NCBI RefSeq assembly: GCF_023115355.1
Contig: NZ_CP096021.1
Span: forward strand, 124,001 to 188,000
Origin: Halocatena salina
Lineage (GTDB): Archaea; Halobacteriota; Halobacteria; Halobacteriales; Haloarculaceae
DNA: 64,000 bases
Reading direction: 5' to 3'
The notes beneath the pieces were generated by a model that saw only the letters and a list, made by a program, of their open reading frames with translations, was not told where the DNA came from and did not search any database. Both the position numbers and the translations under genes were made by a program. Position 1 is the first letter of the stretch; every line of letters starts with the position of its first letter. Positions 1 through 9,045 of this stretch are shown here, in pieces.

Positions 1-540
1 GGGTCCGTCTGAAACCAATGCCAGACGCCCTTGATGCTCTCATAGGAGTCACTTCAACCCCACAAGGGTCCGTCTGAAACTCGGTGTTGCCTCCCTCGTC
101 GATATAGGCGCGCGACTTCAACCCCACAAGGGTCCGTCTGAAACCATGTCCATGCCTCCGGTAAGTCTTCGTCCTCTCACTTCAACCCCACAAGGGTCCG
201 TCTGAAACTCGACGAAGGGGTACTTCCTCATCGAACAACAGACAACTTCAACCCCACAAGGGTCCGTCTGAAACAACGCATGGGGGTGCGCACGCGTCGA
301 CGACGGTCCCACTTCAACCCCACAAGGGTCCGTCTGAAACAAACGGCACTATGCGCTGCCGAGTCGAGGCAACCAAGGACTTCAACCCCACAAGGGTCCG
401 TCTGAAACAAGATTTATGGGGTTGTGGAATAGTGTGTTTGTTGAGACTTCAACCCCACAAGGGTCCGTCTGAAACGCGATGCGGCAGGGGATGTCGCTGA
501 GATGGGTGATACTTCAACCCCACAAGGGTCCGTCTGAAAC
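1..540 (-). CRISPR. CRISPR array 1 (type I-B), leader at right end
   Basis: Eight complete, identical 30-nt repeats lie at 51-80, 115-144, 179-208, 245-274, 311-340, 379-408, 446-475 and 511-540. The tail of a ninth occupies 1-15, so the array continues left of the window. The eight spacers are 34-38 nt and all differ. On the minus strand the repeat starts GTTTCAGACG and ends GGGTTGAAGT. The GTTGAAGT end fits the 8-nt 5' handle of haloarchaeal I-B crRNAs, so transcription should run right to left from a leader beside cas2. Confidence 0.97.
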
Positions 541-643
541 CATAGCCAATTCACCGGCTATAGAGTCCCCTGTATCTGAATTCACATCAGAATTTCCATC
601 GACCTTCGGTAGCCTCATTACCCCCGGGGGTCGATGGAATTGG
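541..643 (-). promoter_or_regulatory. Probable leader of CRISPR array 1, with nested inverted repeats
   Basis: This is the only non-coding stretch between the last repeat and the cas2 stop, where a leader is expected. ATAGCC (542-547) pairs with GGCTAT (556-561). CCATCGACC (596-604) pairs with GGTCGATGG (629-637). AGCCAATT (544-551) pairs with AATTGGCT (638-645). The leader role is inferred from position and repeat orientation. Confidence 0.6.
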
Positions 644-907
644 CTACAAGAACTGCTGGTCGTCCATTGGATCCTCACCGAATACGAACCTCTCAACGTA
701 CTTCTCCGAGGCCATTCGGTATACCATCACGGATTCACTAGGGTCGAGCATTGATTCCAGAGTCGTCTTCATCTCCTCAAGCGTGCCTTCGGTCAGCTCT
801 CCTTCGAACACGGAGTTCTGAACGTGGGTCAGATACCTGCGGAGATACTTGAGAAACTTGGATGTCCGGTTGGCCTGCACGTCGTAGACGACGATGACAT
901 ATGGCAG
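644..907 (-). CDS. cas2: CRISPR-associated endonuclease Cas2, probable CTG start
   Basis: Cas2 dimerises and, with Cas1, forms the spacer integration complex. The frame reads PYVIVVYDVQANRTSKFL near its start; that is the conserved first beta strand with the Asp normally needed for metal binding. RRYLTHVQNSVFEGEL follows. The first ordinary start codon is GTG at 878-880, inside this strand; starting there would remove the catalytic Asp. CTG at 905-907 aligns with the family's initiator Met and lies three bases after the cas1 stop, so I place the start there. Frame and family are clear. The start is inferred, and the gene may be impaired. Confidence 0.8.
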   Translation of the reverse strand: MPYVIVVYDVQANRTSKFLKYLRRYLTHVQNSVFEGELTEGTLEEMKTTLESMLDPSESVMVYRMASEKYVERFVFGEDPMDDQQFL

Positions 908-910
908 GGG

Positions 911-1657
911 CTACCACCACCGTTCAAATGGGACGTACTCCTCGCCAGTGAGGAGATGTTTCTTCAGTTTGTATACTTCGATACGTAGTAGGTACTGGTA
1001 GCTCACCTTCCGATTCAACTGCGGATGTTCGATGGTTTCATCGAGCGTTTTCTCGAACGCCTTTGAGAACGTCTTTCGTCCAGTCTCGTCGAGCAGGCAC
1101 GAGTTGAGGTCGTTCTCGAACTCGTTCAGACCCAACTGGTTCCGGTTCACGACGCGGAAGATGACGCGGTCGGAGAGCAGTGGTTTGAACAGGTCTGCGA
1201 TATCGAGTGCAAGCGAGTATCGTCGTTCACCTGGTTCGTGGAGGAAGCTCACAGCCGGGTCCAGTGCGGTCGCACGGATTGCCGAAACGACGTTGGCGTA
1301 CACGAGCGAGTTGCCAAACGAGATGAGACTGTTCACCTCGTTGCTCGGTGGATTGTACTGGCGGCCAGCGAACACGAAGCCCTCCGGAAGCACGTCGTCG
1401 AAGATTGAGTAGTACGCACGGCGTGCGGTCGCCTCGACACCCATCAACTCCGTTGTGTCCATCCCTTCCTCAAGGGCTGCCGACTGAGCCTCCAGTCGCG
1501 TGATGACGTCTTCGAACTCGTGGTCACGTCGATCGTAGTACTTCACGTTCGATCGCATGTTGTGGATACTCCCCTGGATGATTTTTCGCGCGATTGATTG
1601 CCGTCGCTCGGGGGTGTCGTAGGCACGGACCTGTTCGACGACCGTCCGTCCCGATGT
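911..1657 (-). pseudogene. cas1: 5'-truncated cas1 (C-terminal catalytic domain only)
   Basis: Cas1 integrates spacers as a Cas1-Cas2 complex. The open frame begins directly after a TAG (1658-1660) with TSGRTVVEQVRAY, a segment normally well inside Cas1. The first start codon is ATG 1558, giving 215 aa. The C-terminal domain keeps the expected metal ligands: Glu in GVEATARRAYY, His in FLHEPGERRY and Asp in LALDIADLFKPLL. About the first third of the protein (the beta-sandwich domain used for dimerisation and Cas2 contact) is absent. The cas3 stop lies only a few bases upstream, so a deletion appears to have removed cas4 and the cas1 5' end. Integration activity is doubtful. Confidence 0.85.
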
Positions 1658-1665
1658 CTATCCTT

Positions 1666-4371
1666 CTACTCCGACAGCACGGGCGGCATGACGCCACGCC
1701 CATGAACAAGGGAATAGTCCTCAACCGAGGTGAGCACAGAGAGTGGCTCTTCCGTGTTAATCGCAAGCTCATCAAGGGCTGGCTGTGTCGTTGTGGTCTT
1801 CGGTATCGACACGAGGGTCTGTTTGAGTGCGGAGAGCAGTGCGTCCGCCGCCTCAAACGCGCGAGCATTCTTCGACACGTGGAAGTTCTCAAGATACTCG
1901 GTTTCATGCGCGATAGGAATCAGGATTTCCTCTGTTTCGTAGTCCTGCCTGATAAGCGATGCCTGCCGTAGCTCCTCCCCACAGGCGCGATCGACGTACC
2001 GTGCGAGTTCGTCATCGCGCTCACTAGAGCGATCCTGAGCGTGGACAGCATCGTAATAGCATTTGACAGCACGACTAATCATCGTATGTTCGGGCAGCGA
2101 CGCCCCAGCGGGAGCGTCATCTGGACACACTGCCCGCAGGGCCTTTCTCGTTGGGCCCAGTAAGTCCCGCTCAAATCCGTATACCGCTCGTGATGGTGGA
2201 CAGTCACCATCTTCAGCCCCCAATCGCCAGAGAACCACCGTGCCATCAGCCCCATCGTATGACCGATTACACCGCCCAGCCGCCTGCACAAGCGACGGAA
2301 GAGGCGCAACATCACGATACAGCCGATCCACACTCATGTCAACACCCGCTTCGACAAGTTGCGTCGATGTTATCACGAGCGAGACATCATCGAACGGTGT
2401 TGTCTGCTCCGCTGCGAGCAGGCGTCGCACACAGGCAATAAGAATCGTGCGGTCAATCGGGCGCACTCGTGTTGTTAGTGTTGCCAGCAGGTAGTCAGTG
2501 GCAGTGTCGGCTGCAGCGAGATAGTTGAGGTACGCCGCCGCCGCTTGGTCGATGACATCTGACGATGGCTCAGCAGCCATCTTTTTTTCTTCGATGTCGG
2601 CCACCTCTCTGGCACGTCCAACATTCGTGGTGGTCTCGTAGACCCGAGCAAGCCAGTCCGTCTCCTCATAGAATGCAAGCAGGTGCTCACCGAGATGTGT
2701 TGTTGGCACCTCGCGTGTCTTAAAGCGCGCGTCAATCCGCTCGCTCAGCCCGCAGGCACTCCGAACAGTATTACAGATCGCAAGCACCGTCTCGCGCTCT
2801 TCTGTTGCAGTGATATCTTCCATGAGTCGATCGGTTGCACTCGCTGGTGAGCGAGGAGGAGCTGTCCCAGTTGTCAGGTACTCTATGAGTGAGTCGTCGA
2901 GGAGATAGTCGACACGAGGGTTGTCTTCGAGGAAAGAGAGATACGGTGAACGGTCCGGAATAAGGCGACTGGGGGAGAGATCGTCGCTAATCTGATCGAT
3001 GATCCGTGGTTGTGTCGCGGTCATGAATATGACTGTCGCGTTGTACTGCTCGACGACGATCGAGATGAGGCGGCTGATAAGATGCCACCACTCCATCGAG
3101 AGCGCTTGGGGTTCATCAAGGACGATGATGCTGTCTTGCAAGGCTGGTAATTTGATCGATTGGGTGTTTGCTGGGCCAGCAACAGACTCAAACAACTGAA
3201 CGAATGTAGTCAGGACGAGCGAGGCCAACCATGTTTCGCCGTAGAGTACCTCGTCACCCGTATTCGGATGGTCTTTGATTTCGATAGCATCAGTACGTGT
3301 CTGGAGTTGCTTAAGATGGTGATGGATAGTGTACTGGGGAGATCCACTCTGCACATTGAAGACGGTCTGAATGTCATTGTCAACCTGATCGATCACAGAT
3401 GTGTATGGAAGGGCGTAGATGACGCGCCCATCTTTCTCTTCGGCGAGTGTGAGGGCAGCCTCAAGTCCCGTGAATGTCTTTCCGAAGCCAGTCGGGAGAG
3501 TAAGTGTACAGACGTCTTCACCAGCTCGATACTGCTTCAAGAGGCGCTCCCGAGCCGTCATCCGCGCCTGATCGCGAAGATCGTTAAGCTGGCCCTGAAT
3601 CCCACTGCGGTCCGGAAACGAGTCGATCTGTTCCTGAATGGCACTAGGGTCGAATGCGACAGGTGATCCGCTTGGGGCGGTCATCCCAGACGCATTTAGT
3701 TTGTCCGCACACGTGAGGAGTGACCAGAGATTGAGTACAGTCGTATAGAAGTCATCGCTCGGACTAGTGTTGCTTGTCACCAAGAGATCGGAATACTGTT
3801 CAGGACAGTTGGATGGGATGTCCGACCAGGTGAGGAGACCATCGGTAGCCTCCGTTAGGAGTTCAGTGGCAAGGGATGCGGTATGTGTCTCGATATTCAT
3901 CAGCTGTGTGCGAACGCGATCAAATCGCTGGGAGCGATACCCACTGACTCCATTCGGATCAACCTCTCCTAAGTGATCGTCCTCGTAATTCGGAATCGTC
4001 AGGTGGTGTTTTGCGACCGCATAGAAGGCGGCGGTTCGGAGGTTACCGGAGATCGCCGGGTAGTCAGGATGTGTATCCAGACAGTAGAGCGCATGCACCG
4101 TCACAAATGCACTACTGAGGCTATGATACCGATACCGATCCTGCGGTTCTCTCGAATCATCTTCGTGAATGTATTGTTGGAAGTACTGGGTTAGTTTTCC
4201 AATATCGTGGAGATAAGCGATTGTGCGTGCAGTCACGCGAAAAGCCGCGTCATCGCCAAGTGCGGTGGTAGAGAGGAGCGTATCAACATTCTCTTTAACG
4301 CCAGCAAGATGCTCGGAGAGTGGCTGGTCAGGGCGGGCAATAATCTCTGCGTTCGTGGTATATGTTGTCAT
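1666..4371 (-). CDS. cas3: CRISPR-associated helicase-nuclease Cas3 (type I-B)
   Basis: Cas3 is recruited by Cascade to unwind and degrade target DNA. The 901-aa protein has an N-terminal HD nuclease domain (HD at 55-56, further His at 83 and 122-123) and an SF2 helicase domain: Walker A PTGFGKT (293-299), DEPQ box (419-422), TATQP (451-455), and C-terminal motifs EAGVDMSVD and QAAGRCNR. ATG 4371 is preferred over in-frame starts up to 4479, because the family-like sequence begins at MTTYTTNAEIIARPDQPLSE. The gene is transcribed away from cas6 and ends beside the cas1 remnant. It appears intact. Confidence 0.95.
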   Translation of the reverse strand: MTTYTTNAEIIARPDQPLSEHLAGVKENVDTLLSTTALGDDAAFRVTARTIAYLHDIGKLTQYFQQYIHEDDSREPQDRYRYHSLSSAFVTVHALYCLDTHPDYPAISGNLRTAAFYAVAKHHLTIPNYEDDHLGEVDPNGVSGYRSQRFDRVRTQLMNIETHTASLATELLTEATDGLLTWSDIPSNCPEQYSDLLVTSNTSPSDDFYTTVLNLWSLLTCADKLNASGMTAPSGSPVAFDPSAIQEQIDSFPDRSGIQGQLNDLRDQARMTARERLLKQYRAGEDVCTLTLPTGFGKTFTGLEAALTLAEEKDGRVIYALPYTSVIDQVDNDIQTVFNVQSGSPQYTIHHHLKQLQTRTDAIEIKDHPNTGDEVLYGETWLASLVLTTFVQLFESVAGPANTQSIKLPALQDSIIVLDEPQALSMEWWHLISRLISIVVEQYNATVIFMTATQPRIIDQISDDLSPSRLIPDRSPYLSFLEDNPRVDYLLDDSLIEYLTTGTAPPRSPASATDRLMEDITATEERETVLAICNTVRSACGLSERIDARFKTREVPTTHLGEHLLAFYEETDWLARVYETTTNVGRAREVADIEEKKMAAEPSSDVIDQAAAAYLNYLAAADTATDYLLATLTTRVRPIDRTILIACVRRLLAAEQTTPFDDVSLVITSTQLVEAGVDMSVDRLYRDVAPLPSLVQAAGRCNRSYDGADGTVVLWRLGAEDGDCPPSRAVYGFERDLLGPTRKALRAVCPDDAPAGASLPEHTMISRAVKCYYDAVHAQDRSSERDDELARYVDRACGEELRQASLIRQDYETEEILIPIAHETEYLENFHVSKNARAFEAADALLSALKQTLVSIPKTTTTQPALDELAINTEEPLSVLTSVEDYSLVHGRGVMPPVLSE

Positions 4372-4911
4372 TATGAGGGATCGCCTCGTTGCTGGTATAT
4401 CGTTACGGCTGCTTCGGAAGGCATGAATGTGTCGTCTATCACAGTAGTTCACTGAGCTGTGTGAAGATGACACTACCAACGATACAAGTAATTTCTATTT
4501 GTAGGAAGCCAGAGCCACAAAGCTTATGCTACACTCCCGACCTGTTCTTGATGCGTACATCAAATGGATATGAAATACCTATGAACGCACCCAGCACGAT
4601 GCAACTACGAAACCAACATGGTCTAGGAAGAGCGGTCCCAAAATGGTCACATCTCAGCGTTTCACAGCGAAAGCGGAGCTTTTTGGTAGGTTCCACCGAT
4701 AGTAGGAGACACCCTACGACAGTCCTACATCGGACAGCAGACCTAGATTGGATTGAAGATATTTGTAGGACGCCACTGATAGGGGCTCTTTCAGCTGACC
4801 CACGATTGGGTCATTTCCAAGCACCCGATCGAACAGGCGACTGTCACGCTAAGGAGTGGCAGCGATGCTGAGTGATACGAGTAGCCTGTTACGGAGAGGT
4901 GACCGATAAGA
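4372..4911. promoter_or_regulatory. Divergent cas3 / cas6 intergenic region
   Basis: No convincing ORF occupies these roughly 540 bases, so the divergent promoters of the two cas operons should be here. A 15-mer, TATTTGTAGGAAGCC (4496-4510), recurs with one mismatch at 4760-4774. Such spaced direct repeats could be a regulator site, but no function is shown. A purine-rich GGAGAGG at 4893-4899 may be the cas6 ribosome binding site. Confidence 0.45.
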
Positions 4912-5688
4912 ATGCGCCTGCTCGTTGACTTGGTTGCCAAAGCAGACGCTGCCCCCGATCCGACGTACCACCACAAACTTCGAGGCCGGATCTGGCAGGC
5001 ACTCCGGGGAACCCCCTTCGACGAAGAACACGGCAATGGTGAACCGATAGGATTCGTCTATTCGAATATCTTCCCGTGGGGAGCAATGGCTGCCGATGAT
5101 GAACGGCAGGTGTTGATCGCCTCCCCCCGCGAGGAACTCCTCACAGCCATCGCCGAAGATTTCAAGGACAACCCTGCATTCAATATCGGCGATCGGCCAT
5201 TCGAGATCAAGGATCTGCGGGTGCTTGATATCGACGTCGGCGAACCGACGACCAAGGGGACCCTCGAAACAGCAACTGGAGTTGTCGTTCGTCTCTTTGA
5301 CGCCCACCGCGAGGAGTTTGGGATCGAGGACGACCACGACGCACCCACGTATTGGCGGCCAAAACACGCGATTCAGCCGTTCCGACAGGCCATTGCTGAT
5401 AACCTCCAGTACAAACATGAGCGCTTTCTGCCGGACTATCTCCCGGGACCGACCGATGTTGAGGGGCACCTGTTCACCGACTATGAGCTGCTCAAAACAT
5501 ACTCGCTTCCGGTGACAGTGACAACCGATGTCGAGATTGACCTTGTGCTGAGTAAATGGCGCTTCGAGTATTGCGTACGCGATGACGATCATCGACGCCA
5601 TCTCAATCTCGCACTCGACACAGGTATTGGCGGTCGCAATGGGCTCGGATTCGGGTTCCTCAACCGGAGGCAAGCCGATGCCCACTGA
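4912..5688 (+). CDS. cas6: CRISPR pre-crRNA endoribonuclease Cas6
   Basis: Cas6 cuts repeat RNA to release crRNAs with an 8-nt 5' handle. The 258-aa protein is a RAMP-type protein with an N-terminal RIWQALRGTPFDEEH segment and the diagnostic C-terminal Gly-rich loop GIGGRNGLGFGFLNRR at about 238-253. It is the first gene of the plus-strand operon and overlaps the cas8b start by 11 bases, indicating co-transcription. It must act on two differing repeat types here if both arrays are processed. Confidence 0.93.
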   Translation: MRLLVDLVAKADAAPDPTYHHKLRGRIWQALRGTPFDEEHGNGEPIGFVYSNIFPWGAMAADDERQVLIASPREELLTAIAEDFKDNPAFNIGDRPFEIKDLRVLDIDVGEPTTKGTLETATGVVVRLFDAHREEFGIEDDHDAPTYWRPKHAIQPFRQAIADNLQYKHERFLPDYLPGPTDVEGHLFTDYELLKTYSLPVTVTTDVEIDLVLSKWRFEYCVRDDDHRRHLNLALDTGIGGRNGLGFGFLNRRQADAH

Positions 5689-7948
5689 TCGCACAGCCGC
5701 CACGTCCACAGACAACGAGGATCACGGGCACGCCCAGTCGCCGGAAGCACAGTTTCTCGCCCAACTGCCACAACGGCGGCCAGCAACGATGTACGACGTC
5801 GGTATGCAGTACGCCCTGTTGGACTGGTATGAGTCAGTCATGGCCGCAGACGGAGAGCTCCAGATCGACCCCGAGCACATGATGGCGATGACACCGACGG
5901 CAAAACGGGAACTATTCGGGGAACCAGACAGCCTCATCGTCGTCACGGTTGATCTCACCGATCCCGAGCAGCCCCATCTCGACACAGAGCAGCCCGTCAC
6001 GATCGAGACAATGGCGTCTGACCTCCGGTATCGAGTGGGGCACTCGTATCCGACGAACAAGACGAGTAGCATGACCGATTACTCGATTACCACCCACAAG
6101 AGCGCGGATGCTCACCATCTGGCTGGACGCCGCGAGGATGCGTGGGGAACGAATAACGTCTGTGATCGGTTTACCAACTGGGCAACCAGCGACGCTGCCC
6201 AGCGTGTCCTTGCCGATGAAACGATCGGGGATCGCTGGATTCTGAAAGCACTCATCGAGATTGGCAAGGACAAGACAGAGATGGACCGTCTCAGTACCGC
6301 GTTCATCGACGCTGCAGGTGGAAATGAGGATACAGAGTACGAGGCACTCATCACCATTCGTGTGCGACTTCCTAATGAGGAGACCGAACGGTACCCCGGC
6401 GAGATTCCGGTATTAAACGAGGTGATGTTTGAACAGAAGGCTGACCGCCTGACAAGCATCAGTGTTGATGACGGGACCGGGGACGGTGTCGGGTTTCTTA
6501 CCAACACTGACGGGACTGTCACAGGCGGCTCATCTGGCCTGTTTGGTGCCTACGGGAAAAAACAACGTGAGCACTTCCCGAACCTCTCTCCTTCGGGGAC
6601 TGAAAGTTGGCGCACCCGCCCGCTCTCAATCGACAGCGCACTGGCGATCGCAACGGCAGATAGCGTTCTTGACGATTTCTATCGCCCGATGGGACAGAGT
6701 CGCCGGTTCTACGTGCTCCCCTATCTGGCACATCCGCCCGAAACCCTCTCACCAGCGGATGTCGAGTGGTTCTTCGAGACGGTCTTTACTCCTCTCCGCG
6801 AGGCGGACGGCCAAGCGTTCGAGGAAACCATCGAACAACTGTACCACCAGTCAGCGATGGCCGCACAGCGCGCTGAAAACGAGTCGGACCGACTGTTCGG
6901 GGATGTCGACACCGCACAGGAGACGAGGGCCTGGGATGCTGTTCGCTTCGCAACGGTCTTCGTCGTGACCGGGAATCCCGATCGCATCTTCTTCGAGACA
7001 CTAGATGCAGACCTCTATCGACCCGCCGCGTTGCAGAATACACACAATCAGATCGTTGGGGCGGCGCCGTTCATGTCTCCAGGAATCTTCAATACGATCA
7101 CGTCACATGACGATGCTTTGCTCAATCCGGAAGCGTCGCTCCATCGGTCGATCCTGTTCGGGACATATTTCGTCCAAACGACCGAGCCGACACGCACTAG
7201 TCGAGCGGCCACAGAGACACCAAAGGCGGGTGACATCGATGATACCCGGTTGCAACGACTTCGGCGATTCCTGACGGAAGAGCGTATTGCACCAGACAAA
7301 TTGCTAGAAGGATACGTCCACAAGCTGGTGCAGGATCAGCGGCGGATGGTGGACGAGGAGTATCGTGGAGTTGCATTCCCCCACGTAAGCATCCTGAAAC
7401 AGTACGCACAGTTGCGTGCATTGACGGACATCGACGCCCTCGAATCGACGCCCACAGCGGCAGATACCACACTTCTCACGACGCATATGAGTACAGACTC
7501 TACAGCAGACGCGACACCCGAATCGCGTGACGAACGACTCGAACAGTTTATTGAACAGCACGAGGTCATCAGGGAGAGTCCCGAGCGACAGGCTGTGTTC
7601 TTGCTCGGCGGCCTCGTCGGCCGTCTCAGTAGCTATCAGCGAAACAAGAACATCTCATCAACGCTGGTCCGTCGGTATCCGATCGACTATCTCACCAAAC
7701 AGAGTATCAAGGAGGTGACTAAAGAAGTCCTGCAGATGAACACGACATATATCCAAGCAGACAACCGAAGTATGCGGATGAATGCGCGATATATCGATCC
7801 GCTCCCAGCCCTGATGCTGGATGCAGATCCCGAAACCTGGACCTTCACACAAAACGAGCTGCAGTGGCTCTATGGATTGGGTATTGGCTATGGTGTCGCC
7901 GACACGGACGAGTTCACTGAGGATGAGGCTGCTACACCGACTGAATAA
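5678..7948 (+). CDS. cas8b: Type I-B Cascade large subunit Cas8b
   Basis: This is the large Cascade subunit, responsible in the family for PAM recognition and Cas3 recruitment. The length (756 aa), the position between cas6 and cas7, and a haloarchaeal Csh1-like sequence (MYDVGMQYALLDWYESVM near residue 40) identify it. ATG 5678 is chosen because GGAGG at 5666-5670 is well spaced before it and the upstream in-frame residues are the cas6 C-terminus read in another frame. There are no internal stops. Subtype assignment rests on gene order and general likeness, since Cas8 sequences diverge strongly. Confidence 0.9.
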   Translation: MPTDRTAATSTDNEDHGHAQSPEAQFLAQLPQRRPATMYDVGMQYALLDWYESVMAADGELQIDPEHMMAMTPTAKRELFGEPDSLIVVTVDLTDPEQPHLDTEQPVTIETMASDLRYRVGHSYPTNKTSSMTDYSITTHKSADAHHLAGRREDAWGTNNVCDRFTNWATSDAAQRVLADETIGDRWILKALIEIGKDKTEMDRLSTAFIDAAGGNEDTEYEALITIRVRLPNEETERYPGEIPVLNEVMFEQKADRLTSISVDDGTGDGVGFLTNTDGTVTGGSSGLFGAYGKKQREHFPNLSPSGTESWRTRPLSIDSALAIATADSVLDDFYRPMGQSRRFYVLPYLAHPPETLSPADVEWFFETVFTPLREADGQAFEETIEQLYHQSAMAAQRAENESDRLFGDVDTAQETRAWDAVRFATVFVVTGNPDRIFFETLDADLYRPAALQNTHNQIVGAAPFMSPGIFNTITSHDDALLNPEASLHRSILFGTYFVQTTEPTRTSRAATETPKAGDIDDTRLQRLRRFLTEERIAPDKLLEGYVHKLVQDQRRMVDEEYRGVAFPHVSILKQYAQLRALTDIDALESTPTAADTTLLTTHMSTDSTADATPESRDERLEQFIEQHEVIRESPERQAVFLLGGLVGRLSSYQRNKNISSTLVRRYPIDYLTKQSIKEVTKEVLQMNTTYIQADNRSMRMNARYIDPLPALMLDADPETWTFTQNELQWLYGLGIGYGVADTDEFTEDEAATPTE

Positions 7949-7978
7949 CACGACAATTACACATCACTATACAGACCA

Positions 7979-9019
7979 ATGTCAGAGACAGATACTACTT
8001 CCGTTTCGAACCGATCCGAAATCATCTTTCTGTACGATGCAGAAGATTGCAATCCGAACGGCAATCCACTTTCAGCCAATAACAAGCCCCGCATCGACGA
8101 AACAACGGGCCAAGCGGTCGTCACCGATGTCCGTCTCAAACGCTATTTGCGAGATCAGCTTGATGACGACGATGAGGGTATCTATGTCCGCAATCCTTCG
8201 AAAGCTCCCTATGACAATGTTCCGACGCGGGACGAACTGTTCCAACACGTCACCGGACTCGACGAGGACGAGGTTGACGAGATGGATGGTGAGACGGTGA
8301 CCGATGCGTTTCTCACAAACGCGACTGACGTTCGCTACTTTGGGGCCACATGCTCGTTCTCAGAGAACTTTCAAAAGGCCCTCGGCGAGGGATTTCCTGG
8401 CCAGTTCATCGGTCCGGTACAGTTTGAACATGCCCGCAGCCTCCACACAGTCGCAACAAAAACCGAATCGAAGCAGCTCTCGACTGTCGTTGCCTCCAGC
8501 GAGGGCGATCAGCAGGGAACGTTCGCGTCGGACAACCGGCTCGAATATGCGTTTATTCGCTTTCACGGGATCGTCAACGAGGTTGCCGCGGAGACAACCA
8601 ACCTCAGTTCTACTGATGTCGAACGACTTGATTCACTGATGTGGCGTGCACTCAAAAATCAGACGCTCACTCGATCGAAAGCCGGGCATCACCCCCGGCT
8701 CTATCTTCGGGTCGAATATGGCACCGATGAATATCACAACGGGCGACTCGATGATGGCATCAGATTGGACGAGACGGCTTCAAAGACTGATACGGAATTA
8801 CGCAATATCACAGATGCCGTATTGAACGTCGACGGGTTTCTTACGGAACTAGCCAACGACGCCGCCCACATCGAGACGGTGTATGTGAAGGCTGATCGTC
8901 ATATCAAGGTCGCCGTGGATGGCGAGGTCACAGGGCCGGACACACTCATCATGGAGTTGAAGGCGGCTGTTGGCGAGGATGCCGTCACGGAGATTGACGT
9001 TTACGGAACTAGCGAGTGA
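7979..9019 (+). CDS. cas7: Type I-B Cascade backbone subunit Cas7
   Basis: Cas7 polymerises along the crRNA spacer to form the Cascade backbone. The 346-aa protein begins with the Csh2-type core EIIFLYDAEDCNPNGNPLS and TDVRLKRYLRDQL. It also has the central stretch TFASDNRLEYAFIRFHGIVN and a conserved GHHPRLYLRVEY. It starts 30 bases after cas8b and its stop touches the cas5 region. It appears intact. Confidence 0.95.
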   Translation: MSETDTTSVSNRSEIIFLYDAEDCNPNGNPLSANNKPRIDETTGQAVVTDVRLKRYLRDQLDDDDEGIYVRNPSKAPYDNVPTRDELFQHVTGLDEDEVDEMDGETVTDAFLTNATDVRYFGATCSFSENFQKALGEGFPGQFIGPVQFEHARSLHTVATKTESKQLSTVVASSEGDQQGTFASDNRLEYAFIRFHGIVNEVAAETTNLSSTDVERLDSLMWRALKNQTLTRSKAGHHPRLYLRVEYGTDEYHNGRLDDGIRLDETASKTDTELRNITDAVLNVDGFLTELANDAAHIETVYVKADRHIKVAVDGEVTGPDTLIMELKAAVGEDAVTEIDVYGTSE

Positions 9020-9045
9020 GGACGACCCACCACACACAGGAATCT

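Noticed and set aside
118-410. Open frames through CRISPR array 1 with repeated FQTDPCGVEV
   Set aside because: They are only translations of the CRISPR repeats.
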